Source: Fidelibacterota bacterium
GTDB taxonomy: Bacteria > Marinisomatota > Marinisomatia > Marinisomatales > S15-B10
Direction of reading: 5' to 3'
NCBI GenBank assembly: GCA_002715465.1
Contig: PAYY01000032.1
Coordinates: 1-64,000, forward strand
Length of the DNA stretch: 64,000 nt
This document shows, one piece after another, positions 18,069 to 27,719 of this stretch (the stretch's first letter is position 1; the number at the start of each line of letters is the position of its first letter). The notes under the pieces are model-generated. The model did no database searches. It saw only the letters and a program-made list of their open reading frames with translations, and was not told the DNA's origin. Made by a program: the position numbers and the translations under genes.

Positions 18069-19595
18069 TTACCAGAAAATTATATATAATAGTAAAGTTG
18101 AAAAAATTATAAAAATTGAAAATTTTCGAGCTTTACTGCTTGGTGTCAAATCTAATTCTTTGTTTTCTTTAAACTCAACTGGTTCAGCAAGAGGTTGTAT
18201 TTTAGTAATGATTATCATTACGGCTATTATTATAGAAAAAGATATTGCCATATGGTTTAAGAAAGCAATATTTGGAAAACCCCAATTTAAGAATCCATAG
18301 ACTGGTATACTTAGCCCCATACCCCAAAGGGCCGCAGATAAAGGTGCGCGTCGATTAATTATTCCGAAAAAGAATACAGCTACTATTCCAGGTGATATAA
18401 ACCCCCAAATCATTTGAATATACCTGAAAACGCCTTCAAACTTTCCTGGTATAGGAGCTAATAAACATCCAAGTATTACAAAAAAGGCCGTTGCAATCCT
18501 TCCAATTTTCAGCTGTTCTTGTGTTGAAGAAGCTTTATTTATATGCTGTGCATATATATCCATGGTAAAAATAGTTGCTGTTGAATTAAGCATTGAATCT
18601 AAACTGCTCATAACAGCACCAAATAGTGCAGCAAACATGATACCTCTAAGACCCCCGGGCAATAAATTTTGAACCATAATAGCATAAGCCTGATCGCCAG
18701 TAGTAATTTGATCGGAATAAAGTTGAAATGCCATGATACCTGGAAACACAATAATAAATGGAATGATTAGTTTAATGAAAGCCGCAAATACTATCCCATC
18801 TTGACCATGAGCGAGACTCTTTGAACCAAGAGTCCTCTGAGTAATAAACTGATTAAGCCCAAAATAGAAAAAATTTGGTATCCAGATTCCAAACAACATT
18901 GCCGTCCATGGAATATCTGGGTGATCCGCAGGCAAAATAGTATGTAACTTATCACCATTTTCACTAAGAAAAAGATCTAACCCACCTACTGCATTCAGCC
19001 CAAGAACTGCAACTACCGACCCTCCAATGAGAAGAGCTGAACCTTGAATCATGTCGGACCAGACTACAGCTTTAAGTCCGCCATAAATAGTATAGACTCC
19101 AGCTAAAATCCCAATAAGCCATATACCAATTGTAAGATCCAGGCCAAAAATTGTCTTCAATCCTAGAGCACCAGAATAAAGAACAGCAGCAATTGCCACC
19201 CCAATATATGCTATCATCATATATATAGCCATTAGAGTACGAGCTTGAGGCCCATAGCGATATTGAAGAAATTCTGGCATAGTATAAATTCCGAGTTTTA
19301 GAAAAAGCGGTAATAACCAAAGGGCCACTACTACAAGTGTAATAGCCCCGATCCATTCATAACTAGCTATAGCTAGTCCAGCTTCTCCAAACCCTGCCCC
19401 CGCCATTCCAACAAAATGCTCTGTAGAAATATTTGATGCAATTAAAGAAAATCCTATAAGCCACCAAGTAAGCTTTCTTCCAGCTAAAAAATAATCCTTA
19501 GTGTCTTTCTCTTTCCTTGAAGCATATAGAGAAACTCCAAATACAATTGATAAAAATCCAACAAATGCAATTCCATCAGTAAAAGTAATAGACAT
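18069..19595 (-). CDS. Sodium:solute symporter (SSS family, sugar-type)
   Basis: About 508 residues from the ATG at 19595, which has an AGG site upstream; a TTG three codons earlier is less likely. Around 14 transmembrane segments are visible. The SSS signature region is present, with SLIASNISTEHFVGMAGAGF and the YGGLKAVVWSDMIQ segment. The pattern is closest to SGLT-type sodium/sugar cotransporters. It should import a solute coupled to Na+ across the inner membrane. The substrate is not shown by its neighbours. A 16-bp perfect palindrome occurs at 19362-19377. Confidence 0.88.
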   Translation of the reverse strand: MSITFTDGIAFVGFLSIVFGVSLYASRKEKDTKDYFLAGRKLTWWLIGFSLIASNISTEHFVGMAGAGFGEAGLAIASYEWIGAITLVVVALWLLPLFLKLGIYTMPEFLQYRYGPQARTLMAIYMMIAYIGVAIAAVLYSGALGLKTIFGLDLTIGIWLIGILAGVYTIYGGLKAVVWSDMIQGSALLIGGSVVAVLGLNAVGGLDLFLSENGDKLHTILPADHPDIPWTAMLFGIWIPNFFYFGLNQFITQRTLGSKSLAHGQDGIVFAAFIKLIIPFIIVFPGIMAFQLYSDQITTGDQAYAIMVQNLLPGGLRGIMFAALFGAVMSSLDSMLNSTATIFTMDIYAQHINKASSTQEQLKIGRIATAFFVILGCLLAPIPGKFEGVFRYIQMIWGFISPGIVAVFFFGIINRRAPLSAALWGMGLSIPVYGFLNWGFPNIAFLNHMAISFSIIIAVMIIITKIQPLAEPVEFKENKELDLTPSSKARKFSIFIIFSTLLLYIIFW

Positions 19596-19692
19596 ATATT
19601 TCAACCTAATAGATTAGAGAAGATATTATAATAAAAGATATAGTGCGATGATGAAGAATAATAATATCTATTTATTAATATCAAATAATTAG

Positions 19693-22600
19693 CTATTTCA
19701 AGAGAATCATTTTTTTTGTTAGAGCAAAATGTTTTCCATCATCTCCTCTAGCAACTAAACGGTAAATGTAAACACCAGCACTGACAATTTGACCTTGCTT
19801 ATTTCTACCATCCCATATAGAATTATGGTAACCTGCCTGTTGATAGTCTCTTAAAATTAGAGTCTGAACCTCTTGACCAAGTAAGTCATAAACAGTCAAA
19901 TTAACATCCGAATTAACTGGAAGACCATATTCTATCCTTGTTCTAGGGTTGAAAGGGTTAGGATAATTCTGATCCAAAACGAATTCAGCTGGAAGAGGTA
20001 TAATATCTATACTTTTTATACCTTCACCAAAAACATTCCTGTCTGAATTATAAAATACGTAAGACATATTAATAGTAGAAGATTCTCTACCATGCTGAAG
20101 TGGCAAAACAAAAGATCTATTCCCTTCACCTTTAAGATAAGCGAAATCAATTAAACTTTCATTTAAAACTGGTTCAAAATGAGATAAAAGAATGACCTCT
20201 CCAGATTTTTCTTCTGGAAGAGTCAACACGGTTTCATTGCTAGAGGTTTGAAAAGCAAGTTGTCCAGCTATAACAGATTCAGGTACAATTACATTTAAGT
20301 TGTTATCAACATATGATACATCTATGCCATCCCCAACTGTACTACGGTTAAAGTTCAGGACATTAGATGACCCACGATTCCAATGCCACATGCGCGTGTA
20401 CGCCATAACATCTCTAAGATTATAGGCTCCATCTGGTTGAGGAATAAAATGTGGTGCTTCACCAGAAACAGGGCCAAGTTCAAAAGAATAGTCTTGACTA
20501 TTCCAACTACTAGCCAATGAAGCTAAATCAGCAGCATCTATATTTTGATCATGATTATAATCTCCAAGTAATTCAGTATAAAAAGTGAGTACTGTGTCTT
20601 CAGCCACTCTGCCACTAAGATCTGCAAAATCACTTAGGGTAATAAATATAGTATCCAAACTTGTTAATGGATATTTTAGCTCCACTTTAAGACTGTCTTC
20701 AGTCACAAGTCGACTGAAATTTGGTGCATTACCTTGAGCTGAAGAGAGTATGATTTCAATATTAGTATCAATAGGCTCTGAGAATTGAAGGATGATATTT
20801 TCATCAGATACAAGAGAAAGGAAAGTATCATTGCCAGGTGAAATATTAGTGACGCTGGGTGGACCTGGATATTCATCAACTGCGAAACCATCACTAGTTA
20901 CTTTTTCTGATTCGTTACCGACAATATCAACTGCAACAACAGAACTATAGTATGTTTTACCATGCTGAAGAGTAAGATCTGTGATTGTTATGAACTCACT
21001 GTCCGATACTTCAATTTCATTTTGAATGTCATCTTCCCCAGGTTCAGAGCCCAAGGACACCAGGTAGTGATCAATTCCACTATCAACATCATCAAAACCT
21101 TTCCAAGTAACTCTTATTGAAGTCATAGACGTAGAAATATCTAAATCTTCACCATCTCCTTCTGTTACTTCTCCAATACTCGGTGGTAAAGCATCAATTT
21201 GAAATCCATCACTGGAAACAATGCCAGAAAGGTTACCAGCCTTATCCTTTACTTGAACATTAGTATAATAAATCTGTCCTTCCTCATAATAGTCACCAAA
21301 TAAAAAGGATAAACTATCGCCGTTTTCTGATGTCATAGGGTCAAGCACTATAGATCTAGTCATCATATCGTCGGTATCTTTAGATGTTCCAATCGCAAGC
21401 TGATGTTCAGAAAGACTTCCATTGTCAGTTACTACCCATGCAAGGCGAAATGGATCCCCATCAAGAGCAAACCAATCAAGATCTTCAACGTCACAGCTAT
21501 CTTGATGGCATTCATAAACAGATGATAACAGCGGTTTTTCATTATCCACCTGAAAAAGTGCTGATTCAACAACTGAAGACATGTTTCCTACTTGATCTGA
21601 AGCTTTTGCTTTAAGAAAATATTGAGAATTATTATCTAGATCAAGACCCGTAAAAGTATGTGAAATAACACTATCAGAAATAATTACCCAATCTGTTTCG
21701 TTCGTTTTACCAGTTGAATCACGAATCATCACCTCATACTCCTTGATACCACTAGCTCCATCTGAAAAACCTGACCAACTAGCAGTAACAGAGCTAGTAT
21801 CACCAAGCCACGATAAGTGAGAATTAGAACCATGTAAAACTATACCTATAGAAGGCGCTGTAAGGTCAATAATTACACCATCACTAGTAACTATAGAGGA
21901 AACATTGCCAAGCCTGTCACTAGCCCTTACAGAGATAAAATATTTGTTTCCTTCAACTAAAGTTAAACCTGTAACAGTGACAGAAGTGTCTATACCTGCA
22001 CTAGTCCACCCCAGTACACCTCCAGAACTTTCACCAACTACGTCATCAATTGCATATTCATATTTTCCAATACCACTGGCCGCATCGCTTCCATTCCAAT
22101 GGAAAGAAAGTTGAGTGCTTGAACCCGCATGGGAATCATTTCCGGACAACCCTTCCTTTACATAGTTCACTATAGGTATTACAGTATCTGTTAAAGGAAC
22201 CGAACGCTTGTTTTCATATGCACCCATGTCTGGCGTTGACCCTCTAACTGAATCAGCAAGATCTTCAACAGTTGCTGTTGAAGATCTTGCTGTACCAATA
22301 GCTGGAGAGTAATCTGACAATTTAAAGTCACCATTGCCTGGGTTAACAAAAAGAGGGTCCGCAGCAAGCACAGAGAGTCCTGAAGGAAACCCCCCTTCTA
22401 CAATACTATTTTCAATAGTATATCTTCCTGTTGCACCTCCTGAAGTATTCCCCCATAAAATACTATTCCTAAAAATTGGAGCTATGGTTAACGCTGGTGC
22501 GGAATATCCGGCACCATAACCTATATTATTTGCAATTGTACAATTGATGAATTCAGGACTAGAAGTACTAAGATCAAAATAAAGTGGATTAGAGCCCGTA

Positions 22601-25317
22601 TTATTGTATATAAGACAATTCTTTAACGTAGCTGAAGAATAATAAAAAGATATAGCTCCTTCTCCTTTTGAATTAGTGATTATACAATTTTCTATAGTAG
22701 GACTGGAATTGTTTAACTGTATTGCACTACCTCGAATAGTACCTCCACCAGAAAGGGTAAAACCCTTTAAAGTTGCACTGGAAGTTTCATTACCAATAAA
22801 TGAAACAACTGGAATACCAATATTTGCTGGTTTTAAAATAGTTGTTTGAGGCCCACTTTCACTTTTGATGAATATATCCTTACCACCAAAATCAATATTC
22901 TCTGTATATATTCCAGCTGATACAACCAATGTATCACGTGCAACTTTGGCAATGGAAATACCAGCTTGAATAGTTGTATAATCCGAAGTAGTCCCACTTG
23001 CTGTAGCGCCACTGCTCGCAATAGTGATTTTTTTTGGCAATGCCACAGTGGTAACATCAAGCCCACTACTAGTCTTTGCGATATTTGAATTAGCATCCTC
23101 GGCGGCTAAATGAAGAGTATATTGGGCCTCAGAACTAAGACCAGCTACGGATACAACATTTTCTATGTTAGACTGCAAAATAACAGAGGAGGCAACTATA
23201 ACGCTATCAGTATTTCCACTGAAATCCTGACCGTTTTTAATTTGAGTAGCGGTCGGTACCGATCCACCTTTTTTCAAAACAACATAATATCCAGTACCCG
23301 ATTCATTAATTTTGTAGCTAAAATCAAAAGTGGTTGTTGTGATACCAGATGCAACAGGAGAAGTAATTGTAGGAGATGTTTTATCTGTATTTATATCAAC
23401 CTTGGATGCACTCGTTTGAATATTGGAAGAATTATCCTCTACTACAAGCCAAGCATCATACTCCGTAGACTCCGTTAAGCTACTCAAAGAAGCTGTTGAG
23501 GCAGTATTGGCTGTAATAGTTACATTACCATCTGTATAGGTAGAACCACCAGCTTTACCAGTACCATTTTTCACATCTGTAGCAGATGGTTCAGCCGCAT
23601 TGTTTGCAAGCAACACATAGTAAGCTGTTCCAGCAACATCAGCCGTAATACTTAGGGTAGCTGAAGTTCCATTAGAGGCTACACTTACGGAAGGAGATCC
23701 AGAAGCAAAAAGAGGAAGAGTGTTTGCACTAGTAACAACTTCGATAAGGGTAGGACTTGATTGCAAAAGAGGTGATGAGGAGTTGTCTTCGACTACTAAA
23801 TAGACATCATAGCTAGTATTGCCTGAAATGTTATTGGAAATAGAAAGAGACTTTTCAGTCTCAGCTGACAAAATCGTATTATTTGAAGTAACTACTGAAG
23901 CACCACTACTTCCAGTACCCGCTTTCACTTCAGAAGCTTTTGGCGCGGTAGCTCCATCTGAAAGAACAACATAATAAACTTTACCAGCTTTGTCCGTTTT
24001 GATTTTTATTTCAAAATTTTCCTTAGAAATATTTGATGCAACGGGGTAGCCTGCTTCAAAAGCAGGGGCAGCAATAGTATAAGACCATAATTCATAATTG
24101 CCTGAACTAGCACTCTTACTCTTATCATTTATGAAATAGTAAAATACATCATTGCTCTCAGAAGCAGCAGTAATTATTTTGTTACTACCAGACCCTCCTG
24201 AAGTTGTTCTAGTTGCAAGTTTAATAGGCGGAGTAGTTGTATTTTGTGGTTCATACACAGATGATCCATCATACGCATATAACTTGAAGTTCCCCGAAGA
24301 ACCGGAACTACTTGCAGACCATAAAAGTCTGTTTTGATATTCATGAAAAAGAGAATTATAAGCTATATATCCTCCAGCATTAGAACTGGAAACCAATGTA
24401 GAAAAGCTCGTACCATCATAAGCGACTATTTCTGATTTAGAATCAGAACTCCAATATTGTTTGAAGAACACTAATTTTGAGCCAAAAATAACTGGGCCGA
24501 TGAGTTGACCATTAGATACCGAAATCTGCTCATTTAAAGAACCACCACCTGTGGAATTATTATTGATGTCATAGTATTTTAAAGTATAAGTGTAGCTACC
24601 ATTACTGTAAACGTTATAATTCCAATATATCTTATTATCATATAATATGGGGCTATCAATATATTTGCTTTCTTTAACAAGTGTACTTATTGAGGAGCCA
24701 TCATATTTTTTCCAATAATACTTGGCGCTTCCAGATTCATACGCATATTGGGTAAAGAAAAGATTACTTCCAGATACTATAAAATTATATCCATTATTTT
24801 GTGAACTGGAAGAAATAGAAACTACTTTCGTGGTATCTGATCCACTTAATGAATACAGGTTATATCCTGAATTCCAAGAGCCAATAGTAAAATGAAGTTT
24901 ACTGTTATAATAGAATGGGGTATCCATATTTAAATAGTTATTGTCAGCATTAGATGCTAAAGAAAAAGCTTTTTCAAATGTACTGCCGTCATATGACCAT
25001 AATGTATAGGTGTTAGTATTGTTCGAATAAGAGTACGTTTTAAAGTAAACCTTACTTCCTGCAACTACACCCAAAACACTCTTATTATTTACCCAAAAAG
25101 ACTGAATAGATGTTCCTGACTCAAAAGTCTTAATTGTATTTATAGAAGAACCATCATATTCTTTAAGAGTATCAATACTTGAACTTGACCTTACCGAAAA
25201 ATAGAACTTTCCATTAAAACCTATCGAAGATCCCACTTCATCATGATCAGCATAAATAAACTGAGAGAAACTTAATAAAGATCCAATGAGCAATAAATTA
25301 TGGAATCTATTGAGCAT
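19693..25317 (-). CDS. Giant secreted dockerin protein with C-terminal sorting domain
   Basis: About 1,874 residues from the ATG at 25317 (GGGAGAG upstream, then signal peptide MLNRFHNLLLIGSLLSFSQF). In order: beta-propeller-like repeats with YDGSS units (about 20-400); three ~110-residue Fn3-like repeats (410-760); a right-handed parallel beta-helix (about 760-1010); Ig/Fn3-like domains (1040-1480); a Big_5-type Ig domain (about 1490-1580); a dockerin-like pair of Ca loops (from Asp1586, DYNHDQNIDAAD, second half DGAYNLRD); a ~110-residue beta domain; and a FlgD-like/Por-type sorting domain (DQNYPNPFNP, then GVYIYRLV) in the last 100. It is probably exported and surface-held. Its start overlaps the cohesin-like lipoprotein gene by 11 bp. 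Confidence 0.88.
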   Translation of the reverse strand: MLNRFHNLLLIGSLLSFSQFIYADHDEVGSSIGFNGKFYFSVRSSSSIDTLKEYDGSSINTIKTFESGTSIQSFWVNNKSVLGVVAGSKVYFKTYSYSNNTNTYTLWSYDGSTFEKAFSLASNADNNYLNMDTPFYYNSKLHFTIGSWNSGYNLYSLSGSDTTKVVSISSSSQNNGYNFIVSGSNLFFTQYAYESGSAKYYWKKYDGSSISTLVKESKYIDSPILYDNKIYWNYNVYSNGSYTYTLKYYDINNNSTGGGSLNEQISVSNGQLIGPVIFGSKLVFFKQYWSSDSKSEIVAYDGTSFSTLVSSSNAGGYIAYNSLFHEYQNRLLWSASSSGSSGNFKLYAYDGSSVYEPQNTTTPPIKLATRTTSGGSGSNKIITAASESNDVFYYFINDKSKSASSGNYELWSYTIAAPAFEAGYPVASNISKENFEIKIKTDKAGKVYYVVLSDGATAPKASEVKAGTGSSGASVVTSNNTILSAETEKSLSISNNISGNTSYDVYLVVEDNSSSPLLQSSPTLIEVVTSANTLPLFASGSPSVSVASNGTSATLSITADVAGTAYYVLLANNAAEPSATDVKNGTGKAGGSTYTDGNVTITANTASTASLSSLTESTEYDAWLVVEDNSSNIQTSASKVDINTDKTSPTITSPVASGITTTTFDFSYKINESGTGYYVVLKKGGSVPTATQIKNGQDFSGNTDSVIVASSVILQSNIENVVSVAGLSSEAQYTLHLAAEDANSNIAKTSSGLDVTTVALPKKITIASSGATASGTTSDYTTIQAGISIAKVARDTLVVSAGIYTENIDFGGKDIFIKSESGPQTTILKPANIGIPVVSFIGNETSSATLKGFTLSGGGTIRGSAIQLNNSSPTIENCIITNSKGEGAISFYYSSATLKNCLIYNNTGSNPLYFDLSTSSPEFINCTIANNIGYGAGYSAPALTIAPIFRNSILWGNTSGGATGRYTIENSIVEGGFPSGLSVLAADPLFVNPGNGDFKLSDYSPAIGTARSSTATVEDLADSVRGSTPDMGAYENKRSVPLTDTVIPIVNYVKEGLSGNDSHAGSSTQLSFHWNGSDAASGIGKYEYAIDDVVGESSGGVLGWTSAGIDTSVTVTGLTLVEGNKYFISVRASDRLGNVSSIVTSDGVIIDLTAPSIGIVLHGSNSHLSWLGDTSSVTASWSGFSDGASGIKEYEVMIRDSTGKTNETDWVIISDSVISHTFTGLDLDNNSQYFLKAKASDQVGNMSSVVESALFQVDNEKPLLSSVYECHQDSCDVEDLDWFALDGDPFRLAWVVTDNGSLSEHQLAIGTSKDTDDMMTRSIVLDPMTSENGDSLSFLFGDYYEEGQIYYTNVQVKDKAGNLSGIVSSDGFQIDALPPSIGEVTEGDGEDLDISTSMTSIRVTWKGFDDVDSGIDHYLVSLGSEPGEDDIQNEIEVSDSEFITITDLTLQHGKTYYSSVVAVDIVGNESEKVTSDGFAVDEYPGPPSVTNISPGNDTFLSLVSDENIILQFSEPIDTNIEIILSSAQGNAPNFSRLVTEDSLKVELKYPLTSLDTIFITLSDFADLSGRVAEDTVLTFYTELLGDYNHDQNIDAADLASLASSWNSQDYSFELGPVSGEAPHFIPQPDGAYNLRDVMAYTRMWHWNRGSSNVLNFNRSTVGDGIDVSYVDNNLNVIVPESVIAGQLAFQTSSNETVLTLPEEKSGEVILLSHFEPVLNESLIDFAYLKGEGNRSFVLPLQHGRESSTINMSYVFYNSDRNVFGEGIKSIDIIPLPAEFVLDQNYPNPFNPRTRIEYGLPVNSDVNLTVYDLLGQEVQTLILRDYQQAGYHNSIWDGRNKQGQIVSAGVYIYRLVARGDDGKHFALTKKMILLK
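22254..22292. repeat. Perfect 18-bp inverted repeat inside the giant gene
   Basis: Two 18-bp arms (22254-22271 and 22275-22292) with a TTG loop form a perfect 39-nt hairpin. It keeps the frame and encodes part of a linker after the beta-helix. Such a hairpin is unexpectedly strong for coding sequence. Confidence 0.9.
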
Positions 25318-25915
25318 TAATCTCTCCCTCTCCAAATCCTTTTAATTCCAAGAGATTATCATTGTCATCTACAAGCTCGGATTCAGATGTGTAAGAAATC
25401 GTTGAGACGCCTGAAGTCAACGTGCCCAAAATAAGTGTCGCTATACTTCCAGTTCCGGAAACAGTCGAACTATCGTCTCCAAGAAACGATGTGTAAATAT
25501 CAAGGAGACCAGCCTCAGCATTATTTTCAGAAATAAATACTGGCTCTGAAGTTGAAACAAATAAATCCCCTGTATTAACCGAATTGATTGAAATAAGGCT
25601 CTTATCATAAGATAATTGAATATGCGCGCCAGCTACACCTGACACTCCAAGAGCATATACCTGCACACTAACACTGCTTCCAGCTGTCACTTCAAATTCA
25701 TCGGGGAAAAATACAAGAGCAGGAGTTTCGATACCATCTTCTTCTGCTGACTCTTCGTCCAAAGGATTTTCATAAGATTCTGTAGGAACTTCACAACTGA
25801 TAAATAAAACAGAAAAAAGGACAACTGAGGATCTGATGAGAGGATGCTTAATTAAATTAATACTCCTTGCAAAAAGGATAGATGAATATTTTTTCAATAA
25901 AGGATTAATTACCAT
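25307..25915 (-). CDS. Cohesin-like lipoprotein
   Basis: A 202-residue protein with a long signal and a lipobox at SVLFISC (Cys41), so it is probably a membrane-anchored lipoprotein. Residues ~58-200 look like a cohesin-type beta-sandwich: VFFPDEFEVTAGSSVSVQVY, then a GVAGAHIQLSYDKSLI strand typical of cohesins. It starts by overlapping the CsgG-like gene (TAATG) and ends inside the start of the giant dockerin gene. Cohesins bind dockerins in cellulosomes and other extracellular assemblies. A direct interaction between these neighbours is inference. Confidence 0.78.
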   Translation of the reverse strand: MVINPLLKKYSSILFARSINLIKHPLIRSSVVLFSVLFISCEVPTESYENPLDEESAEEDGIETPALVFFPDEFEVTAGSSVSVQVYALGVSGVAGAHIQLSYDKSLISINSVNTGDLFVSTSEPVFISENNAEAGLLDIYTSFLGDDSSTVSGTGSIATLILGTLTSGVSTISYTSESELVDDNDNLLELKGFGEGEINAQ

Positions 25916-26898
25916 TATCGACCTATAGAAAATGAAAAGTTGATTAAAGAAGCACTTGTAGAAGGATCATATACTAATCGTAAGGGAGGAGATTGAAAAC
26001 TAGCTGTCTCTTCATCGTTGTCTTTCTTCGGACCAGTAATCAGAGCATGGAGAATATTTGCCACCCACACTCCTGCAGCAGCATAAGCAAGAGTTTCAGC
26101 TTGAGTTGCCGCAGCATCCATATCTGAATAATGGCCTTGGGCCTCAGCTTTATACTTCGCAATCATATCTACATCTGTCTCATTATTATACTGGTCAATT
26201 GATGTGTTATAAGCATCGTAGGAAGTTAAATATTGAGAACCGAAAAGATAAAGACCCCCTCCTATTCCTAACTCGGATAGAAGCCAAATATAACCCCACT
26301 TTTTTCTACCTGAATAAAATTGGCCCATACCTGGAATAAACATGGATCGCATCATTGCTCCAAAACGAGTCTTCTTAGAACCAGCTATAATAGGTTGCGC
26401 AACTACGCCGGATTTACGCTTTGCAATCAATGGGGCAGGTGCTTTTAAACCAGATATTTCATAAGCAAGTATTTCTATTTCTGTGATCAACCCATCAACA
26501 GCACCACCATACGAAACATTTTTTGTTCGAATGTTCTCCCCTGTCTGGACTGAAAACATTCTCATATCAATAGTAAAGGTTTTACCAACACGACCGATAG
26601 CCCCTCCGATCATATTTTGAACACCTAATAATTGACCAACCTCCACAGCACATTCATCGCTAGTGCAACCGGTTTGTTGAAAACCTTGTTCTTGAAGAAC
26701 TTCTTCCATCATTTGTCTTTCAACAAGCCTAAGAGCGCCAGCTGATGCTAAGGCTGTTCTAAAACGATCTGTTAATGTTTGTGCTTCAAGTTGTGATATA
26801 CCTCGCCCCTCAAAGTCAAGAATAGCAACAGTTTCCCTATTGTCTTGGGAGTAGACAAATAAAGGAAAAGAAAGAACGATTAAATAAAATCTTAACAT
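25915..26898 (-). CDS. CsgG-like protein with C-terminal membrane domain
   Basis: A 327-residue protein with a signal peptide. The N-terminal half (about 20-155) matches the CsgG/curli-assembly-like fold: VAILDFEGRGISQLEAQTLTDRFR and LVERQMMEEVLQEQG, with a Cys pair in GCTSDEC. The second half has RSMFIPGMGQFYSGRKKWGY, as in DUF5683-type envelope proteins, and about two hydrophobic segments. Relatives form or assist outer-membrane export complexes. It heads the operon with the cohesin-like lipoprotein and the giant dockerin protein. Confidence 0.75.
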   Translation of the reverse strand: MLRFYLIVLSFPLFVYSQDNRETVAILDFEGRGISQLEAQTLTDRFRTALASAGALRLVERQMMEEVLQEQGFQQTGCTSDECAVEVGQLLGVQNMIGGAIGRVGKTFTIDMRMFSVQTGENIRTKNVSYGGAVDGLITEIEILAYEISGLKAPAPLIAKRKSGVVAQPIIAGSKKTRFGAMMRSMFIPGMGQFYSGRKKWGYIWLLSELGIGGGLYLFGSQYLTSYDAYNTSIDQYNNETDVDMIAKYKAEAQGHYSDMDAAATQAETLAYAAAGVWVANILHALITGPKKDNDEETASFQSPPLRLVYDPSTSASLINFSFSIGR

Positions 26899-27069
26899 TA
26901 AGTTTTTTTCATTGGATTGTTATGCTCTAATCGTTAATAGTAAAGCAAATCACTTTTGAAATTTACAAAATCTAAGGGACAATCTTACTCCTGAGCAACA
27001 CGATTTTATTAGACGTGACCTTTATCACAAAAAAGATCTTTTTATCAATAATCCAGAAATCATAAAAGA

Positions 27070-27088
27070 TCCCCCTAATAAAGGGGGA
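27070..27088 (-). terminator. Probable terminator of the small membrane-protein gene
   Basis: A 6-bp GC-rich stem (TCCCCC/GGGGGA, 7-nt loop) is followed on the minus strand by ATCTTTTATGATTT, about 85 bp after the stop of the gene at 27174. It overlaps an open plus-strand frame without a start codon. Confidence 0.55.
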
Positions 27089-27173
27089 CCTCACGTTAAT
27101 AATGTACAGAGTTATTATCAAATTCAGCATACGAACATAACTACTTCATTAGTTTCAGATTAATTATGAAAAA

Positions 27174-27545
27174 TCAATCAGTGTTCTTACTGTAAACAAA
27201 AAACAATATAGCAAGAACAGCCGTAAATACTATGTTACCATAAGCTGGTGCTCCAGACGCTTGTCCTGAAATAATATGATATCCAATAATTAATACGAAT
27301 AAACAGTTGGTTACACCGAATAGCTGTCCAAATGCTGACAAAGAGTCACCAGCAATGTCAGGTGAACGATACGTTATTATTCCAACAACAATCAATGAAA
27401 CGCCAAAAACCTCACCTAAGGTCAGCAAGGCATCTGTTATTTCCCAAGAAAGCATATCCATAAACATACTTGTAAAAAAAACTAAAACTAATCCATTGAT
27501 TAATGGAATAAGACCACCAATGCGACATATTAATTTTAAATTCAT
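27174..27545 (-). CDS. Small four-helix membrane protein
   Basis: A 123-residue protein with four predicted transmembrane helices (about 8-28, 45-60, 72-92 and 100-119). No catalytic motif or clear family is seen. Short four-helix proteins of this kind occur among DoxX- or DUF4345-like families, but that link is only a resemblance. It is transcribed alone, with CTCC-type Shine-Dalgarno complement just upstream and a 7-bp inverted repeat (27576-27600) in the promoter region. Confidence 0.6.
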   Translation of the reverse strand: MNLKLICRIGGLIPLINGLVLVFFTSMFMDMLSWEITDALLTLGEVFGVSLIVVGIITYRSPDIAGDSLSAFGQLFGVTNCLFVLIIGYHIISGQASGAPAYGNIVFTAVLAILFFVYSKNTD

Positions 27546-27719
27546 AACCTCTCCTTTATTTAATTAAATATATTTATCCTTTAAATGAATTGGAAAGGAT
27601 TTGTTTAACTACCAACTGAATTCCTAAATCTTTTTACTTATCTCTATTATTTTTTTTCTGAATAATGGGTACATTTCTAAATAAATAAATAGATTATTTT
27701 TAGTTTCTAAGGGGGAAGA

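Noticed and set aside
19693..25317. A type IX secretion system in the window
   Set aside because: Only a Por-type C-terminal domain is seen; no secretion machinery gene of that system is present here.
27546..27719. A promoter or operator from the 7-bp inverted repeat at 27576-27600
   Set aside because: The repeat is short and AT-rich, and no paired -35/-10 elements were convincing.
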